NCBI GenBank assembly: GCA_038212215.1
Contig: JBBQUT010000002.1
Coordinates: forward strand, 124,001 to 188,000
Direction of reading: 5' to 3'
Source: JALZAI01 sp038212215
GTDB taxonomy: Bacteria; Actinomycetota; Actinomycetes; Mycobacteriales; Jatrophihabitantaceae
Length of the DNA: 64,000 nt
Position 1 is the first letter of the stretch. Each line of letters opens with the position of its first letter. Below the pieces are notes generated by a model. That model saw nothing but the letters and a program-made list of their open reading frames with translations. It ran no database searches and was not told the origin of the DNA. The position numbers and the translations under genes are program-made. Below are positions 54,130 through 63,503 of this stretch, in pieces.

Positions 54130-54285
54130 TCCCCGCGGTCGATGTTGCTGCGGAGAAGCCACGACGTGCGGCCGGGCCCGAGGTTCTCGCGGCCCGGCCG
54201 TTGTCGTGCAGCCCGCGTCACCGCCATCGCGGCCCGGGACGCGCGACGGTCCGCCGCTGCGCTCCCGCGGCCGACTATCCCGTCA

Positions 54286-54315
54286 CCCGTTGCCCTGCCA
54301 CCCGTTGCCCTGCCA
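54286..54315. repeat. 15-bp perfect tandem repeat x2 upstream of the PfkB kinase
   Basis: CCCGTTGCCCTGCCA occurs twice without a gap, 26 bases before the kinase start. The rest of the 228-base intergenic stretch shows no gene. Confidence 0.85.
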
Positions 54316-54340
54316 CCCCGTACCGAGAGGTAGCGCCCAC

Positions 54341-55324
54341 ATGGCCGTTCTCGTCGCTGGCTCCATCGCGTCCGATCATCTGATGCACTTCCCGGGCAGG
54401 TTCTCCGAGCAGTTGCTCGCCGACCAGCTGCACAATGTGTCGCTGTCGTTCCTCGTCGACGACCTGGTCGTGCGGCGTGGTGGCGTGGCGCCGAACATCT
54501 GTTACGGCATGGCGCAACTGGGCGGGGTGCCCGTCCTTATCGGCGCGGTCGGCGAGGACTTCGACGACTACCGCGGCTGGCTCGAGCAGCACGGGGTCGA
54601 CTGCAAGTTCGTGCACGTCTCCAAAACCCAACACACGGCGCGTTTCGTCTGCACCACCGACGAGGACATGTGCCAGATCGGCTCGTTCTACGCGGGGGCC
54701 ATGAGCGAGGCGACGCACATCGAGCTCGCCCCAGCATGGGAAGCGACTGGCGCCGATCTGGTCGTCATCAGCGCCTACGACCCCGCGGCGATGATCCAGC
54801 ACAGCGCCGAATGCCGTGAGCGCGGCTACCGCTTCGTCGCGGACCCGTCCCAGCAGACCACCCGCATGGACGGCGCGCAGCTCGACCAACTGATCGACGG
54901 CGCGGAGATGCTGTTCACCAACGAGTACGAGAAGAGCCTGCTGGAATCCAAGACCGGCCAGTCCGAACGACACATCCTGGAGCGCGTCGGCGTGCGGATC
55001 ACCACGCTCGGTTCCGGCGGGGTCGAGATCGTCGGCAAGGACGTCGAACGGGTGCGCGTCCCGGTCGCCGCCGAACGGGCCAAGGCAGATCCGACCGGGG
55101 TCGGTGACGGGTTCCGCGCGGGTCTGCTCACCGGCCGCGAGTGGGGGTTGTCCTGGGAGCGCTCTGCACAGGTCGGTAGCCTGCTGGCCACGCTCGTCCT
55201 GGAGACCGTCGGCACGCAGGAGTACGAGGTTCAGCCGGCGGCCTTCGCCGAGCGGCTGGCCGAGTCCTACGGCGACGACTGCGCTGCGGAAGTGCTGCCC
55301 TACCTCAGCAGCCCGGCCGCGTAG
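54341..55324 (+). CDS. PfkB-family carbohydrate/adenosine kinase
   Basis: Ribokinase-fold kinase of 327 residues. The N terminus MAVLVAGSIASDHLMHFPG and GGVAPNICYGMAQLGG form the substrate side. The C-terminal DPTGVGDGFRAG carries the anion hole and catalytic Asp near residue 256. It resembles the mycobacterial adenosine kinase AdoK (Rv2202c, from memory), which also lies next to asnB and ctaC, so adenosine salvage is likely. Another sugar substrate cannot be excluded. GAGAGG lies about 11 bases before ATG 54341. The 3' end runs into five short tandem repeats. Confidence 0.87.
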   Translation: MAVLVAGSIASDHLMHFPGRFSEQLLADQLHNVSLSFLVDDLVVRRGGVAPNICYGMAQLGGVPVLIGAVGEDFDDYRGWLEQHGVDCKFVHVSKTQHTARFVCTTDEDMCQIGSFYAGAMSEATHIELAPAWEATGADLVVISAYDPAAMIQHSAECRERGYRFVADPSQQTTRMDGAQLDQLIDGAEMLFTNEYEKSLLESKTGQSERHILERVGVRITTLGSGGVEIVGKDVERVRVPVAAERAKADPTGVGDGFRAGLLTGREWGLSWERSAQVGSLLATLVLETVGTQEYEVQPAAFAERLAESYGDDCAAEVLPYLSSPAA

Positions 55325-55391
55325 CTGTAGGGCGCGTAGCTGTAGGGGCATAGCTGTAGGGGCATAGCTGTAGGGCGCATAGCTGTAGGGG
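55321..55391. repeat. 14-15-bp tandem repeat x5 at the kinase stop codon
   Basis: Units based on (G)TAGCTGTAGGGGCA occur at 55321-55335, 55336-55350, 55351-55364, 55365-55379 and, shortened, 55380-55391. The kinase stop TAG (55322-55324) is in the first unit. The array fills the space to the convergent asnB gene. Confidence 0.9.
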
Positions 55392-55392
55392 T

Positions 55393-57291
55393 CTATAGCC
55401 GAACGGGGTACACCGTCGCGGGTATCTCGGGCCGAATCCGTCCTTCGACAAAGATGCCGTGCCAGACGAGGAACACCAGCAACGTCCAGATCTTTCGCGA
55501 GTAGTCGTGCGGGCCGTCGCGGTGCGCGTCCAACAGCGCCAATACCGCCTGCCGGTCAATCAACTCGTCGGCCTGCGACTCGGTGACGATCGCTCGCGCC
55601 CAGTCGTACATGACGTCCTTGAGCCAATACCGGATCGGCACCGGGAAGCCCAGCTTCGGACGGTTCAGCACGTGCGCGGGCACGATCAGTTCAAGTGCGC
55701 GCCGCAGCGCGTACTTCGTCGTCTCTTTGGTGATCTTCAACTCGGTCGGGACGGAGGAGGCGACGGCGAACACCTCGGTGTCCAGAAACGGCACGCGCAG
55801 TTCGAGCGAGTTCGCCATCGTCATCTTGTCGGCCTTGACGAGGATGTCGCCGCGCAGCCAGGTGAACAGGTCGACGTACTGCATGCGCGTCGAGCCGTCC
55901 AGGTGCGTCGTGTTGTCATAGAGCTTGCGAGTGACGTCCATGTAGGACACCGATTCGTCGAAGCGGCGGTAGAAACCCATCTCTTCCGGACGGAAGATGC
56001 GGGCGTTGCCGTAATAGCGCTCCTCGATCCCGATCGCGCCGCGCCGAAGCAGATCCTTGCCGCGGGTGCCCTCCGGGATGAGCGTCGACAGCTTGCCCAG
56101 CCCGCGGCGCACCCCGCGCGGGACCTTCTCGAACGCGCGCAGCGAGATCGGCTCGCGGTAGATCGTGTAGCCGCCGAAGAGTTCGTCGGCTCCTTCACCG
56201 GAAAGCACGACCTTGACGTGCTTGCGCGCTTCGCGGGCGATGAAGTACAGCGGGACGAGCGCCGGATCGGCGACCGGATCATCGAGATACCACACGATCA
56301 GCGGCAGGGTGTCCATCATCTCCTCGGCGGTGACCACCTTGGTGATGTGCTCGACTCCGATCGCCGCGGCCGACTCGGCAGCGACGTCGATCTCGCTGAA
56401 ACCGGCGCGTTCGAACCCAGTCGTGAACGTGAGCAGTTTCGGGTTGTGCCGCATCGCTAACGCCGCCACCGCGGTCGAGTCGATGCCACCGGAGAGGAAC
56501 GAGCCGACCGTGACGTCGGCGCGCATGTGCTTTTCTACCGAGTCCTCGAGCGCTTCGGCGATCTGGCGATACAACTTTTCCGGCTCGGGCACCGGCTTGA
56601 TCGCGAAATCCGGATGGAAGTAGCGCTTGGGACGAACCTGCTCACCCGGGCGCATCGTGAAGTAGGTGCCGGACTCGATGCGTGTGATCGCGGTGTGCAT
56701 CGATGCGGGCTCAGGCACGTATTGCAACGTCAGGTAGTGCTGCAGTGCCGTGGTGTCTACGTCGGCGGCGGTGCCGGGCATAGCGACGTCGAGCAGGGAT
56801 TTCTTCTCGCTGGCGAAGAAGGACCCCCGCTCGTCGCTGTAGGTGTAGAGGGGCTTGATGCCGAACCAGTCCCGGGCACCGAACAGCACGCGCTCGTGAG
56901 CGTCCCAGATCAAGAACGCGAACATGCCGCGCAATTCACGCACGACCTTCTCGCCGAGCAGGTGATAGCCCGCGACGATTGCCTCGCCGTCGCCATCGGT
57001 GTCGAACATGACGCCGAACTCGCGCGCCAATCGTTCGCGCAATTCGAGGTAGTTGTAGATCTCGCCGTTGAAGATGAGGTGGTAACGGCCGTCGAGCCAG
57101 GGCAGCGGCTGGTGGGAATGCTCGATGTCGATGATCGACAACCGGCGGAAGCCGATCACCACGTCGTCGTCGGACCAGGTGCCGCCCTCATCGGGGCCGC
57201 GGTGACGCATGTCCACTAGGGAGGCATCGACTGCTTGCTCGCTCGCCGCGGCATCGCCGTTGGCTGCCAGGAATCCGATCAGTCCGCACAC
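55393..57291 (-). CDS. asnB: Asparagine synthetase (glutamine-hydrolysing)
   Basis: Class II amidotransferase of 632 residues. The GTG start at 57291 places the nucleophile at Cys2 (VCGLIGF), which requires removal of the first Met; the longer open frame upstream would bury it. The glutaminase domain has MRHRGPDEGG and FNGEIYNYLELR. The synthetase domain has the ATP loop SFLSGGIDSTA and LSGEGADELFGGY. It makes asparagine from aspartate and glutamine, or amidates another acid in cell-wall modification as in corynebacterial LtsA. It is divergent from ctaC, as in mycobacteria. Confidence 0.95.
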   Translation of the reverse strand: MCGLIGFLAANGDAAASEQAVDASLVDMRHRGPDEGGTWSDDDVVIGFRRLSIIDIEHSHQPLPWLDGRYHLIFNGEIYNYLELRERLAREFGVMFDTDGDGEAIVAGYHLLGEKVVRELRGMFAFLIWDAHERVLFGARDWFGIKPLYTYSDERGSFFASEKKSLLDVAMPGTAADVDTTALQHYLTLQYVPEPASMHTAITRIESGTYFTMRPGEQVRPKRYFHPDFAIKPVPEPEKLYRQIAEALEDSVEKHMRADVTVGSFLSGGIDSTAVAALAMRHNPKLLTFTTGFERAGFSEIDVAAESAAAIGVEHITKVVTAEEMMDTLPLIVWYLDDPVADPALVPLYFIAREARKHVKVVLSGEGADELFGGYTIYREPISLRAFEKVPRGVRRGLGKLSTLIPEGTRGKDLLRRGAIGIEERYYGNARIFRPEEMGFYRRFDESVSYMDVTRKLYDNTTHLDGSTRMQYVDLFTWLRGDILVKADKMTMANSLELRVPFLDTEVFAVASSVPTELKITKETTKYALRRALELIVPAHVLNRPKLGFPVPIRYWLKDVMYDWARAIVTESQADELIDRQAVLALLDAHRDGPHDYSRKIWTLLVFLVWHGIFVEGRIRPEIPATVYPVRL

Positions 57292-57458
57292 GTGCACCAG
57301 TATCGCGGTGCGCGCCGCACGGGGCGCGACGCGCCTCGCGAAACGCCAGGATCCGGGCGGAGGAGCGGCTAAGGGTTCCACTACGCTGGCTCAAAGGCGG
57401 CGCTGACCGACAGTGGCAATTCCGCCGCCAGCGGCGGCGGGCGAAAGGCGGTGCGAGG

Positions 57459-58454
57459 GTGAATCGGAGACGATGGACCCGAGGCGGCGGGTTCCTGCTG
57501 CTGCTCGGGACGCTCGTCCTGATGCTCTCCGGTTGCTCGGTGAGCGGTGTCGAGAAGCACCTTCGCTTCGGCTGGCCGACCGGCGTCACCAAGCAAGCCG
57601 AGCGGATGCGGGTCCTCTGGTCATGGTCCGGGGTCGCCGCGCTCGCGCTCGGTGTTGTCGTGTGGGGTCTGATTTTCTGGGCGTGCATCCGCCACCGCAA
57701 GCGCAACGATGAGCTGCCGCGCCAGACCAAGTACAACTTCGTGATCGAAATGATCTGCGTGACGGTGCCGTTCATCGTGATCGTCGTGTTGTTCTGGCGC
57801 ACCGTCGTCGTCGAGGACTATGTCAACCGGCTCTCGGCAAAGCCGGACGTCCTGATCCAGGTCGACGCGTTCAAATGGAACTGGCAGTTCGAGTACGTCT
57901 CGTACAAGGACGCGGCAGGGAAGACGACACGAGCCGTCTATCCGAACCAAACGAACGAGATCTCCGGCACCGGCAACGCGCTGAATCTGTCGACGGTCGG
58001 TTCCGACGGCGAGATCCCGATCCTCGTTTTGCCGGTCGGGAAGAGCGTGCAGGTGATCGAGCATTCCGATGACGTCGTGCACTCCTTCTGGGTGCCGGAG
58101 TTCCTGTTCAAACGCGATGTGATCCCGTACGGCACGGCCGGGCAGCAGAAGCAGAGCGGGTTGCGTGACAACCGGTTCCAGTTCACCGCCACCGCGCAAG
58201 GCAGCTACGTCGGGCGCTGCGCGGAACTCTGCGGCACGTACCACTCGCAGATGAACTTCGAGGTCCGCGTGGTGTCGGCGCGCGTGTTCACCAATTACCT
58301 GGACGCGCTGCGCAAGGTCGGCCCGGACAACCCGTCGCGGCAGTCCATCGCGCTCACGGCCGCCGGCATGACGCCGCGCGCGACGACGACCTATCCGTTC
58401 AGCACCGACCGCACCGCCCGCTCGGCGTCACAGAAGTCGGGGAATTCCTCATGA
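57459..58454 (+). CDS. ctaC: Cytochrome c oxidase (aa3) subunit II
   Basis: CuA-bearing subunit of 331 residues that receives electrons from the bc1 complex. A lipobox LMLSGC with Cys26 marks it as a lipoprotein. Two membrane helices follow (about 52-76 and 96-114). The CuA ligands are His208, Cys254, Glu256, Cys258, His262 and Met265 (CAELCGTYHSQM). A GTG start at 57459 has GCGAGG directly upstream. The stop overlaps the ctaF start by 4 bases. Subunit I (ctaD) is not in the window. Confidence 0.96.
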   Translation: MNRRRWTRGGGFLLLLGTLVLMLSGCSVSGVEKHLRFGWPTGVTKQAERMRVLWSWSGVAALALGVVVWGLIFWACIRHRKRNDELPRQTKYNFVIEMICVTVPFIVIVVLFWRTVVVEDYVNRLSAKPDVLIQVDAFKWNWQFEYVSYKDAAGKTTRAVYPNQTNEISGTGNALNLSTVGSDGEIPILVLPVGKSVQVIEHSDDVVHSFWVPEFLFKRDVIPYGTAGQQKQSGLRDNRFQFTATAQGSYVGRCAELCGTYHSQMNFEVRVVSARVFTNYLDALRKVGPDNPSRQSIALTAAGMTPRATTTYPFSTDRTARSASQKSGNSS

Positions 58455-58876
58455 AGATCGAAGCTCGGATCTTCCTGCTCGTTGCGTTGTTCTGCTGGGT
58501 CGCCGCCGCCGTCTACGGCTTCTGGACCAGCCACGTCAACGGCCACATCGAGTGGGCCGGGTTCGCCGCGCTCATCCTGTCCGGCGGTCTGCTGGGCATT
58601 TCGGGCTCGTTCTTCTGGTTCGTCTCCCGGCGCATCGACCCACGCCCCGAAGACCGCTCCGACGCCGAGATCGCCGAGGCCGCAGGCGAACTGGGCTTCT
58701 TCAGCCCGGGTAGTTACTGGCCGGTCGGCTTGGCTGCAGGCGCTACCGTCACCGGGACCGGGCTCGCGTTCGTGCAGGTCTGGCTCGTCCTCGTCGGTGT
58801 GGCGCTGCTCATGTTCATGATCGGCGGGTTGCTGTTCGAGTACTACATCGGTGGGCGCAACCCAGCTCCGCACTGA
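58451..58876 (+). CDS. ctaF: Actinobacterial cytochrome c oxidase subunit IV
   Basis: Membrane subunit of 141 residues with four hydrophobic helices. MKIEARIFLLVALFCWVAAA and a long SRRIDPRPEDRSDAEIAEAA loop, then SPGSYWPVGLAAGATVTG, are characteristic. It stabilises the aa3 oxidase in the bc1-aa3 supercomplex. It is coupled to ctaC by an ATGA overlap, as in mycobacteria (Rv2199c after ctaC, from memory). Confidence 0.94.
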   Translation: MKIEARIFLLVALFCWVAAAVYGFWTSHVNGHIEWAGFAALILSGGLLGISGSFFWFVSRRIDPRPEDRSDAEIAEAAGELGFFSPGSYWPVGLAAGATVTGTGLAFVQVWLVLVGVALLMFMIGGLLFEYYIGGRNPAPH

Positions 58877-58906
58877 GCCCGTTCCGCATCTGGGCCTACT
58901 CGAATG

Positions 58907-58951
58907 TCGCCAGCTTGATGCCGGCGCGGTACCCACCGATCGAGCTGGCGA
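58907..58951. terminator. Long hairpin between ctaF and qcrB
   Basis: TCGCCAGCTTGAT (58907-58919) pairs with ATCGAGCTGGCGA (58939-58951) with one G-U pair, around a 19-base loop. It lies between convergent ctaF and qcrB and probably terminates one or both. Confidence 0.6.
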
Positions 58952-59024
58952 GGATCGCGCATCAGCCGATCAGCTGCCGGACCGTACCCGCAGTTACACG
59001 TCACCCACGCACGTTTCTGATCTG

Positions 59025-60680
59025 TCAGTCGGTGAGCTGCGGCCTGCGATCCTCGGGTGATTCGACCTGTCCGGTGGACCGCTGGTTGGCAACGGCGTCG
59101 GCCGCGTCGAGCGCGGCCTGGATCTCCGGTTTCTCGGTGACCGGGTAGAAGAACCCGCGCACGTGCTTGAGGGGCGAGATCGCGCCGATCTGCCCCATCC
59201 GCTTGGGCACCGGAGTACCGGCGTAGGGAAGTAGCCCGTGGCCGTGCTCGTCCACCGGGCCGAGCGGTTGGTGCACCTCGATGAACTCGCCGGTCGGCAT
59301 CACCATGACGATGCCGGTCTCCATGCCGTGTTCGAGCACTTCTCGGTCGTGGCGCTGTAGGCCAAGGCACACCCGATAGGTCAACGCGTACGCGATCGGA
59401 GGCAAGGTCAGCAGCAAGATCCGCCCACCCCATGTCATCGCATTCAGCGAGATATCGAAGGCCTTGGCGATGACGTCGTTACCGCCGGACAGGAACAGCA
59501 CCAGGTAGAACGTGAGCGCCATGGCACCCAACGAGGTGCGCACCGGAACGTCGCGCGGGCGTTGTAACAGGTTGTGATGCGCTGTGTCCCTCGTCAGCTT
59601 CGCCTCGAGGAACGGGTACACCGCGGCAACTGTGGTCAGGATGCCAGGCAGCACGACGGTCGGCCAGAATAGCGGTGGCAAGGTGTGATGGAAAAGTCGT
59701 AGCTCCCAGGACGGGAACAGGCGCGTCGAACCGTCCAGGAACATCATGTACCAGTCCGGTTGCGAGCCGGAGGACACCTGCGACGGCGTGTACGGGCCGA
59801 ATAGCCACACCGGGTTGATCTGCGCGAAGCCGCCGAGCGCCGCCAGCGCGGCGAACACGATGAAGAAGAACCCGCCCGCCTTCGCGGCGTAGACGGGGAA
59901 TACGCGCTCGCCGGTGACCTGGTGCTCGCCGCGGCCGGGACCGGGGAACTGGGTGTGCTTCTGCCGCACCACCAGCGCGAGGTGGGCACCGATCAACGCC
60001 AGCAAGATTGCTGGGATCAACAGGACATGCGCGATGTAGAACCTGCCGATGATCAGCTCACCCGGGAACGGGCCGCCGAACACCAGGAAGGCCAGCCAGG
60101 TGCCCACCAGCGGGATCGAGAGGATGATCGCATCAGCGATCCGCAGGCCCGTGCCGGACAGCAGGTCGTCCGGCAGGGAGTAGCCGGCGAAGCCTTCGAT
60201 GATGCCCAGCAAGATCAGCGTGAGGCCGATCAGCCAGTTCAGCTCGCGCGGCTTGCGGAAGGCGCCGGTGAAGAACACCCGGAACATATGGATGAGCATC
60301 GCCGCAACGAAGAGCAATGCCGCCCAGTGGTGAATCTGACGGATGATCAGGCCGCCGCGAACGTCGAAGCTGATGTCCAGCGTCGAGGCATAGGCGCGTG
60401 ACATGGGCACGCCCTGCGCCGGAACGTAGGTCCCGTGGTAGATCGTTTCGGCCATCGACGGGTCGAAGAAGAACGTCAGGTAGGTGCCGGTGAGCAGCAA
60501 GATGATGAACGAGTACAGCGCGATCTCGCCCATCATGAAGGACCAGTGGTCCGGGAAGACCTTGTTGAGCTGCTTGCGCATGGGGCCGGCCATGTTCAGT
60601 CGATCATCGAAGAACTTGGCCGCCTTGCCCTGCGGCGTTCGCGGCTGCCCAGACCGCCGTGGCGTTGCAGTCGTTGTCAT
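59025..60680 (-). CDS. qcrB: Cytochrome bc1 complex cytochrome b subunit
   Basis: Di-heme quinol-oxidising subunit of 551 residues. Helix and heme-ligand regions include RQIHHWAALLFVAAMLIHMF and FYIAHVLLIPAILLALIGAH, each with His ligands, and LLSGTGLRIADAII. The C-terminal extension past the eighth helix is typical of actinobacteria. It forms the supercomplex with QcrA, QcrC and the aa3 oxidase. Its ATG overlaps the qcrA stop by 4 bases. It is the last gene of ctaE-qcrC-qcrA-qcrB. Confidence 0.96.
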   Translation of the reverse strand: MTTTATPRRSGQPRTPQGKAAKFFDDRLNMAGPMRKQLNKVFPDHWSFMMGEIALYSFIILLLTGTYLTFFFDPSMAETIYHGTYVPAQGVPMSRAYASTLDISFDVRGGLIIRQIHHWAALLFVAAMLIHMFRVFFTGAFRKPRELNWLIGLTLILLGIIEGFAGYSLPDDLLSGTGLRIADAIILSIPLVGTWLAFLVFGGPFPGELIIGRFYIAHVLLIPAILLALIGAHLALVVRQKHTQFPGPGRGEHQVTGERVFPVYAAKAGGFFFIVFAALAALGGFAQINPVWLFGPYTPSQVSSGSQPDWYMMFLDGSTRLFPSWELRLFHHTLPPLFWPTVVLPGILTTVAAVYPFLEAKLTRDTAHHNLLQRPRDVPVRTSLGAMALTFYLVLFLSGGNDVIAKAFDISLNAMTWGGRILLLTLPPIAYALTYRVCLGLQRHDREVLEHGMETGIVMVMPTGEFIEVHQPLGPVDEHGHGLLPYAGTPVPKRMGQIGAISPLKHVRGFFYPVTEKPEIQAALDAADAVANQRSTGQVESPEDRRPQLTD

Positions 60681-61822
60681 CTACGCTCCCAGAAGCCGGG
60701 CCCGATTGCCTCATTGTAATCCGACCGTGCGACGAAATACTGGTTGCCGTCCGGCCCGTCCACTACATCAATAGGTAGTTTAGGCAGGCTTCGTGTAGCA
60801 GGTCCGAAGACCGGCTTGGCGTCCTGCAGCACTTCGAACTGCGACTGGTGGCAGGGGCACAGCAGGCGCGAGGTCTGCTGTTCGTAGAGCGAGGCGGGGC
60901 AACCGGCGTGCGTGCAGATCTTGGAGAATGCGACGTACTCAGGCGCATTGCGCGGCCAGCCGTAGTCGGCCTGACCCTTGCGAGACTTGATCTGCTGTCC
61001 GGGCCGCAACCGGATGATCAGCGCGGGGGACGAGGCGGAAGTGATGCCGTTATAGCCGTCCACCAGCTCGCGGATGCCCGGGAACACAGTCGCGACGCCA
61101 CCCGGCAGGATGTCGTTCGGCGACACCCGACGGAAGTCGGAGTACACGATCGGCACTCGTCCGCCGCTCTCGGGGAAGCGCTTCTTGTCCGGACGGTAGA
61201 GCGTGTGCAGCAGCTGGTCACCCGGCTTCTTGATCATGGCGCCGACCAGCGCGACCAGCGGCGCCGTGGCCAGCGCGCCCCCGGCGAGGCCGAGGGACTT
61301 CAGGATCAGCGACCGGCGTGGCAGCCCGGTGTCCTGCAGGCCGACGGTCAGGGTCGCCTGGGTCAGCAGCTTGTCCTCGTCGGTGGATGGCTCGTCGTGG
61401 CGGTCCTGGATGACCTCTTCCTCCGGCATCAGCCACTTGGCCCACAGCACGAGACCCAGGCCCATGAACAGCAGCAGCGCGGCGAGCAGGCCGCCGAGTG
61501 CAGGAGTGTAGAAACGGAAATTCTGTGGTGTGCCGGGCAGGTGCCATTCGTAGGGCAGTGCGATGAAGGCGACGATGAAACCGACGCCGGCGAGGGCGGC
61601 CACGATGAAGCAGAGCGCGACGGCCCGCTCGGCCCGCTTCTCCGCCCTGGTGCCGCGCACCGGGAACCGGTCGCGGCGATGGACGATGTGCACGCCGTCT
61701 GCCTCGGTGCCGGCGAGCATCGCCTGTTCCGGGGTCATCGCCCGAAGTTCGGCGAGGGTCGGCGCGTCGTCTGCCGCGGCGTGCCCGCCAGTGGCGCGTT
61801 CGGGGTCTCGGGTCGAGGTCAC
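60677..61822 (-). CDS. qcrA: Rieske iron-sulfur subunit of cytochrome bc1
   Basis: Transfers electrons from quinol to QcrC. The protein is 381 residues from GTG 61822, which overlaps the qcrC stop (GTGA); an ATG at 61843 would add seven residues. Three hydrophobic helices fit actinobacterial QcrA. The 2Fe-2S motifs are CTHAGC and CPCHQSQF near the C terminus. The C-terminal domain follows with PKLPIDVVDGPDGNQYFVA. Confidence 0.95.
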   Translation of the reverse strand: MTSTRDPERATGGHAAADDAPTLAELRAMTPEQAMLAGTEADGVHIVHRRDRFPVRGTRAEKRAERAVALCFIVAALAGVGFIVAFIALPYEWHLPGTPQNFRFYTPALGGLLAALLLFMGLGLVLWAKWLMPEEEVIQDRHDEPSTDEDKLLTQATLTVGLQDTGLPRRSLILKSLGLAGGALATAPLVALVGAMIKKPGDQLLHTLYRPDKKRFPESGGRVPIVYSDFRRVSPNDILPGGVATVFPGIRELVDGYNGITSASSPALIIRLRPGQQIKSRKGQADYGWPRNAPEYVAFSKICTHAGCPASLYEQQTSRLLCPCHQSQFEVLQDAKPVFGPATRSLPKLPIDVVDGPDGNQYFVARSDYNEAIGPGFWERR

Positions 61823-62706
61823 TGCTGCTTGGCTCCGATCCATAGGATCGCGAGCATCAGCACGCCCACGCCCCCGACGAATAGCACGATCGCCTCGGAC
61901 ACCGGACCGATCCGATCGATGCCGGCGCCGCCGGGATCGGCCGAGGCCTTCAAGGTTTGGACGTAGGTGACGATCGCCTTCTTCTCATCGGGAGGAAGCT
62001 GATTGTCACTGAACACCGGCATGCTTTCCGGACCGCTCTGCATCGCCGTATAGATCTGCAGGTCGGTCGCGACCTTCAGGCTCGGCGCGGATTTGCCCGC
62101 AGACAGAGGCGCGCCCGCGAGCGTGGCGCCGTGGCAGGAGGCGCAGTTGAGCCGGAACAGCACCCCGCCGTCCGCGATCGTGCTGGACGCGCTGCGAACC
62201 GATCCGGTCGGGATGTTCGGACCGCCGCCCACCGACTGCACGTACGCGGCAAGCGCACGGGTCTGCGAGTCGTCGTAGCGAGCTGTCTTGCGGTAGGCCT
62301 CCGCGCCTTGGCGGGCCAGTGGCATCCGCCCGGTGCCGACCTGGAAGTAGGTGGCCGCGGCGCCGACGCCGATAAGCGCGGGGCCGCGGTTCTGCACACC
62401 TTCCAGGTTCGAGCCGTGGCAGGTGATGCAGCTGATCTCGTAGAGCTGCTTACCCATCGCCGTTTGTTGCGCAGCGGTCACCGCGTTGGCGGCGCCGGAC
62501 GTGCCGGCGAATGCGGCGTATGCGCCGCCCATCGACACCAATGCGCCGAGTAGCACCCCGGTGGCGATCAGCCGACGCCGCAGGCCCGGCCGGATGCGTC
62601 GCTTACCCGAGGTTGGGCCGGCGTTGTCGCCGTCGACGCCGGTGGCCGACACCGCCGGCTCGAAACCCAGCTCGGCGTCGAGTTGCGTGCCGAGGTCGTC
62701 GTTCAC
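61819..62706 (-). CDS. qcrC: Di-heme cytochrome c subunit of cytochrome bc1
   Basis: Protein of 295 residues with an N-terminal cytoplasmic tail, a membrane helix near 45-66, two heme sites (Cys93/Cys96/His97 in CITCH, Cys188/Cys191/His192 in CASCH) and a C-terminal membrane anchor (AIVLFVGGVGVLMLAILW). It carries electrons directly to CtaC, so no separate cytochrome c is needed. GTG 62706 has GAAAGGA upstream. It is 31 bases from the ctaE stop. Confidence 0.95.
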   Translation of the reverse strand: MNDDLGTQLDAELGFEPAVSATGVDGDNAGPTSGKRRIRPGLRRRLIATGVLLGALVSMGGAYAAFAGTSGAANAVTAAQQTAMGKQLYEISCITCHGSNLEGVQNRGPALIGVGAAATYFQVGTGRMPLARQGAEAYRKTARYDDSQTRALAAYVQSVGGGPNIPTGSVRSASSTIADGGVLFRLNCASCHGATLAGAPLSAGKSAPSLKVATDLQIYTAMQSGPESMPVFSDNQLPPDEKKAIVTYVQTLKASADPGGAGIDRIGPVSEAIVLFVGGVGVLMLAILWIGAKQQ

Positions 62707-62737
62707 GAACGTCCTTTCACCGGTTCGAGGGTCATCG

Positions 62738-63379
62738 TCATCGGATGATGTAGATGACAGCGAAAAGGCCGATCCAGACGACGTCGACGAAGTGCCAGTA
62801 GTACGACACCACGATCGCCGCTGTTGCCTGCGCGGGAGTGAACTTGCCCAGAGTCGTGCGGGTGAGGAAGAGGATGAACGCGACGAGCCCACCGATCACG
62901 TGCAAGCCGTGGAAACCCGTCGTGAGGTAGAACACCGAGCCGTACCCGGTGCGCGAGATGGTGTTGCCGTCCGACACCTGCATGCGGTACTCGTTCGCCT
63001 GACCGAGAACGAACAGCAGCCCCATGACAAAGGTCAACGTGAACCAGCGCCGCAGTTTGAAGACATCGCCCTTCTCAGCGGCGAATACGCCCCACTGGCA
63101 GGTGAAGCTGGAGGCGACCAGGATGATCGTGAACGGCGTCGCGTAGCCGAGGCTCAGCTTGATGTCCTCGCCGGCGTGGGCGAGCCCGTCGCGAGGAAGC
63201 AGCATCGGCCAGTCGCCGGGATGCACCGAGCGCATCGTGAAGTACATCGCGAAGAGGCCGGCGAAGAACATCAGCTCGCTCGAGAGCCACACGATGGTTC
63301 CAACGCTGACGATGTTCGGGCGCGTCAGCGAATGCACCCTGCTTGACTCGAAGGTCGGTGCCGCGGCAGTCGAGGTCAC
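62738..63379 (-). CDS. ctaE: Cytochrome c oxidase (aa3) subunit III
   Basis: Membrane subunit of 213 residues. IVWLSSELMFFAGLFAMYF, YYWHFVDVVWIGLFAVIYII and TGFHGLHVIGGLVAFILF are the conserved helices. It supports proton pumping and oxygen entry in the oxidase. GTG 63379 (VTSTAAAPTF) is preferred; there is no clear ribosome site, and a leaderless transcript is possible. It leads the ctaE-qcrCAB operon. Confidence 0.95.
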   Translation of the reverse strand: MTSTAAAPTFESSRVHSLTRPNIVSVGTIVWLSSELMFFAGLFAMYFTMRSVHPGDWPMLLPRDGLAHAGEDIKLSLGYATPFTIILVASSFTCQWGVFAAEKGDVFKLRRWFTLTFVMGLLFVLGQANEYRMQVSDGNTISRTGYGSVFYLTTGFHGLHVIGGLVAFILFLTRTTLGKFTPAQATAAIVVSYYWHFVDVVWIGLFAVIYIIR

Positions 63380-63503
63380 TAGGGAATTATGTCCTGCCAC
63401 ACCAGCAGGATCGCGCCGGGGTAGGGGCTCGCGTGTGATCGTGTCGCAGCGCCGGAGTGGCACCGGATCGGACGTCGAGCAGAGCGCGGATACGATCGCT
63501 GCC

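Noticed and set aside
55321..55391. CRISPR-like array
   Set aside because: Units are only 14-15 bp and directly adjacent, with no spacers and no cas genes. It is a simple tandem repeat.
57291..57381. N-terminal extension of asnB by 30 codons
   Set aside because: It would place Cys away from position 2, and the amidotransferase needs an N-terminal Cys.
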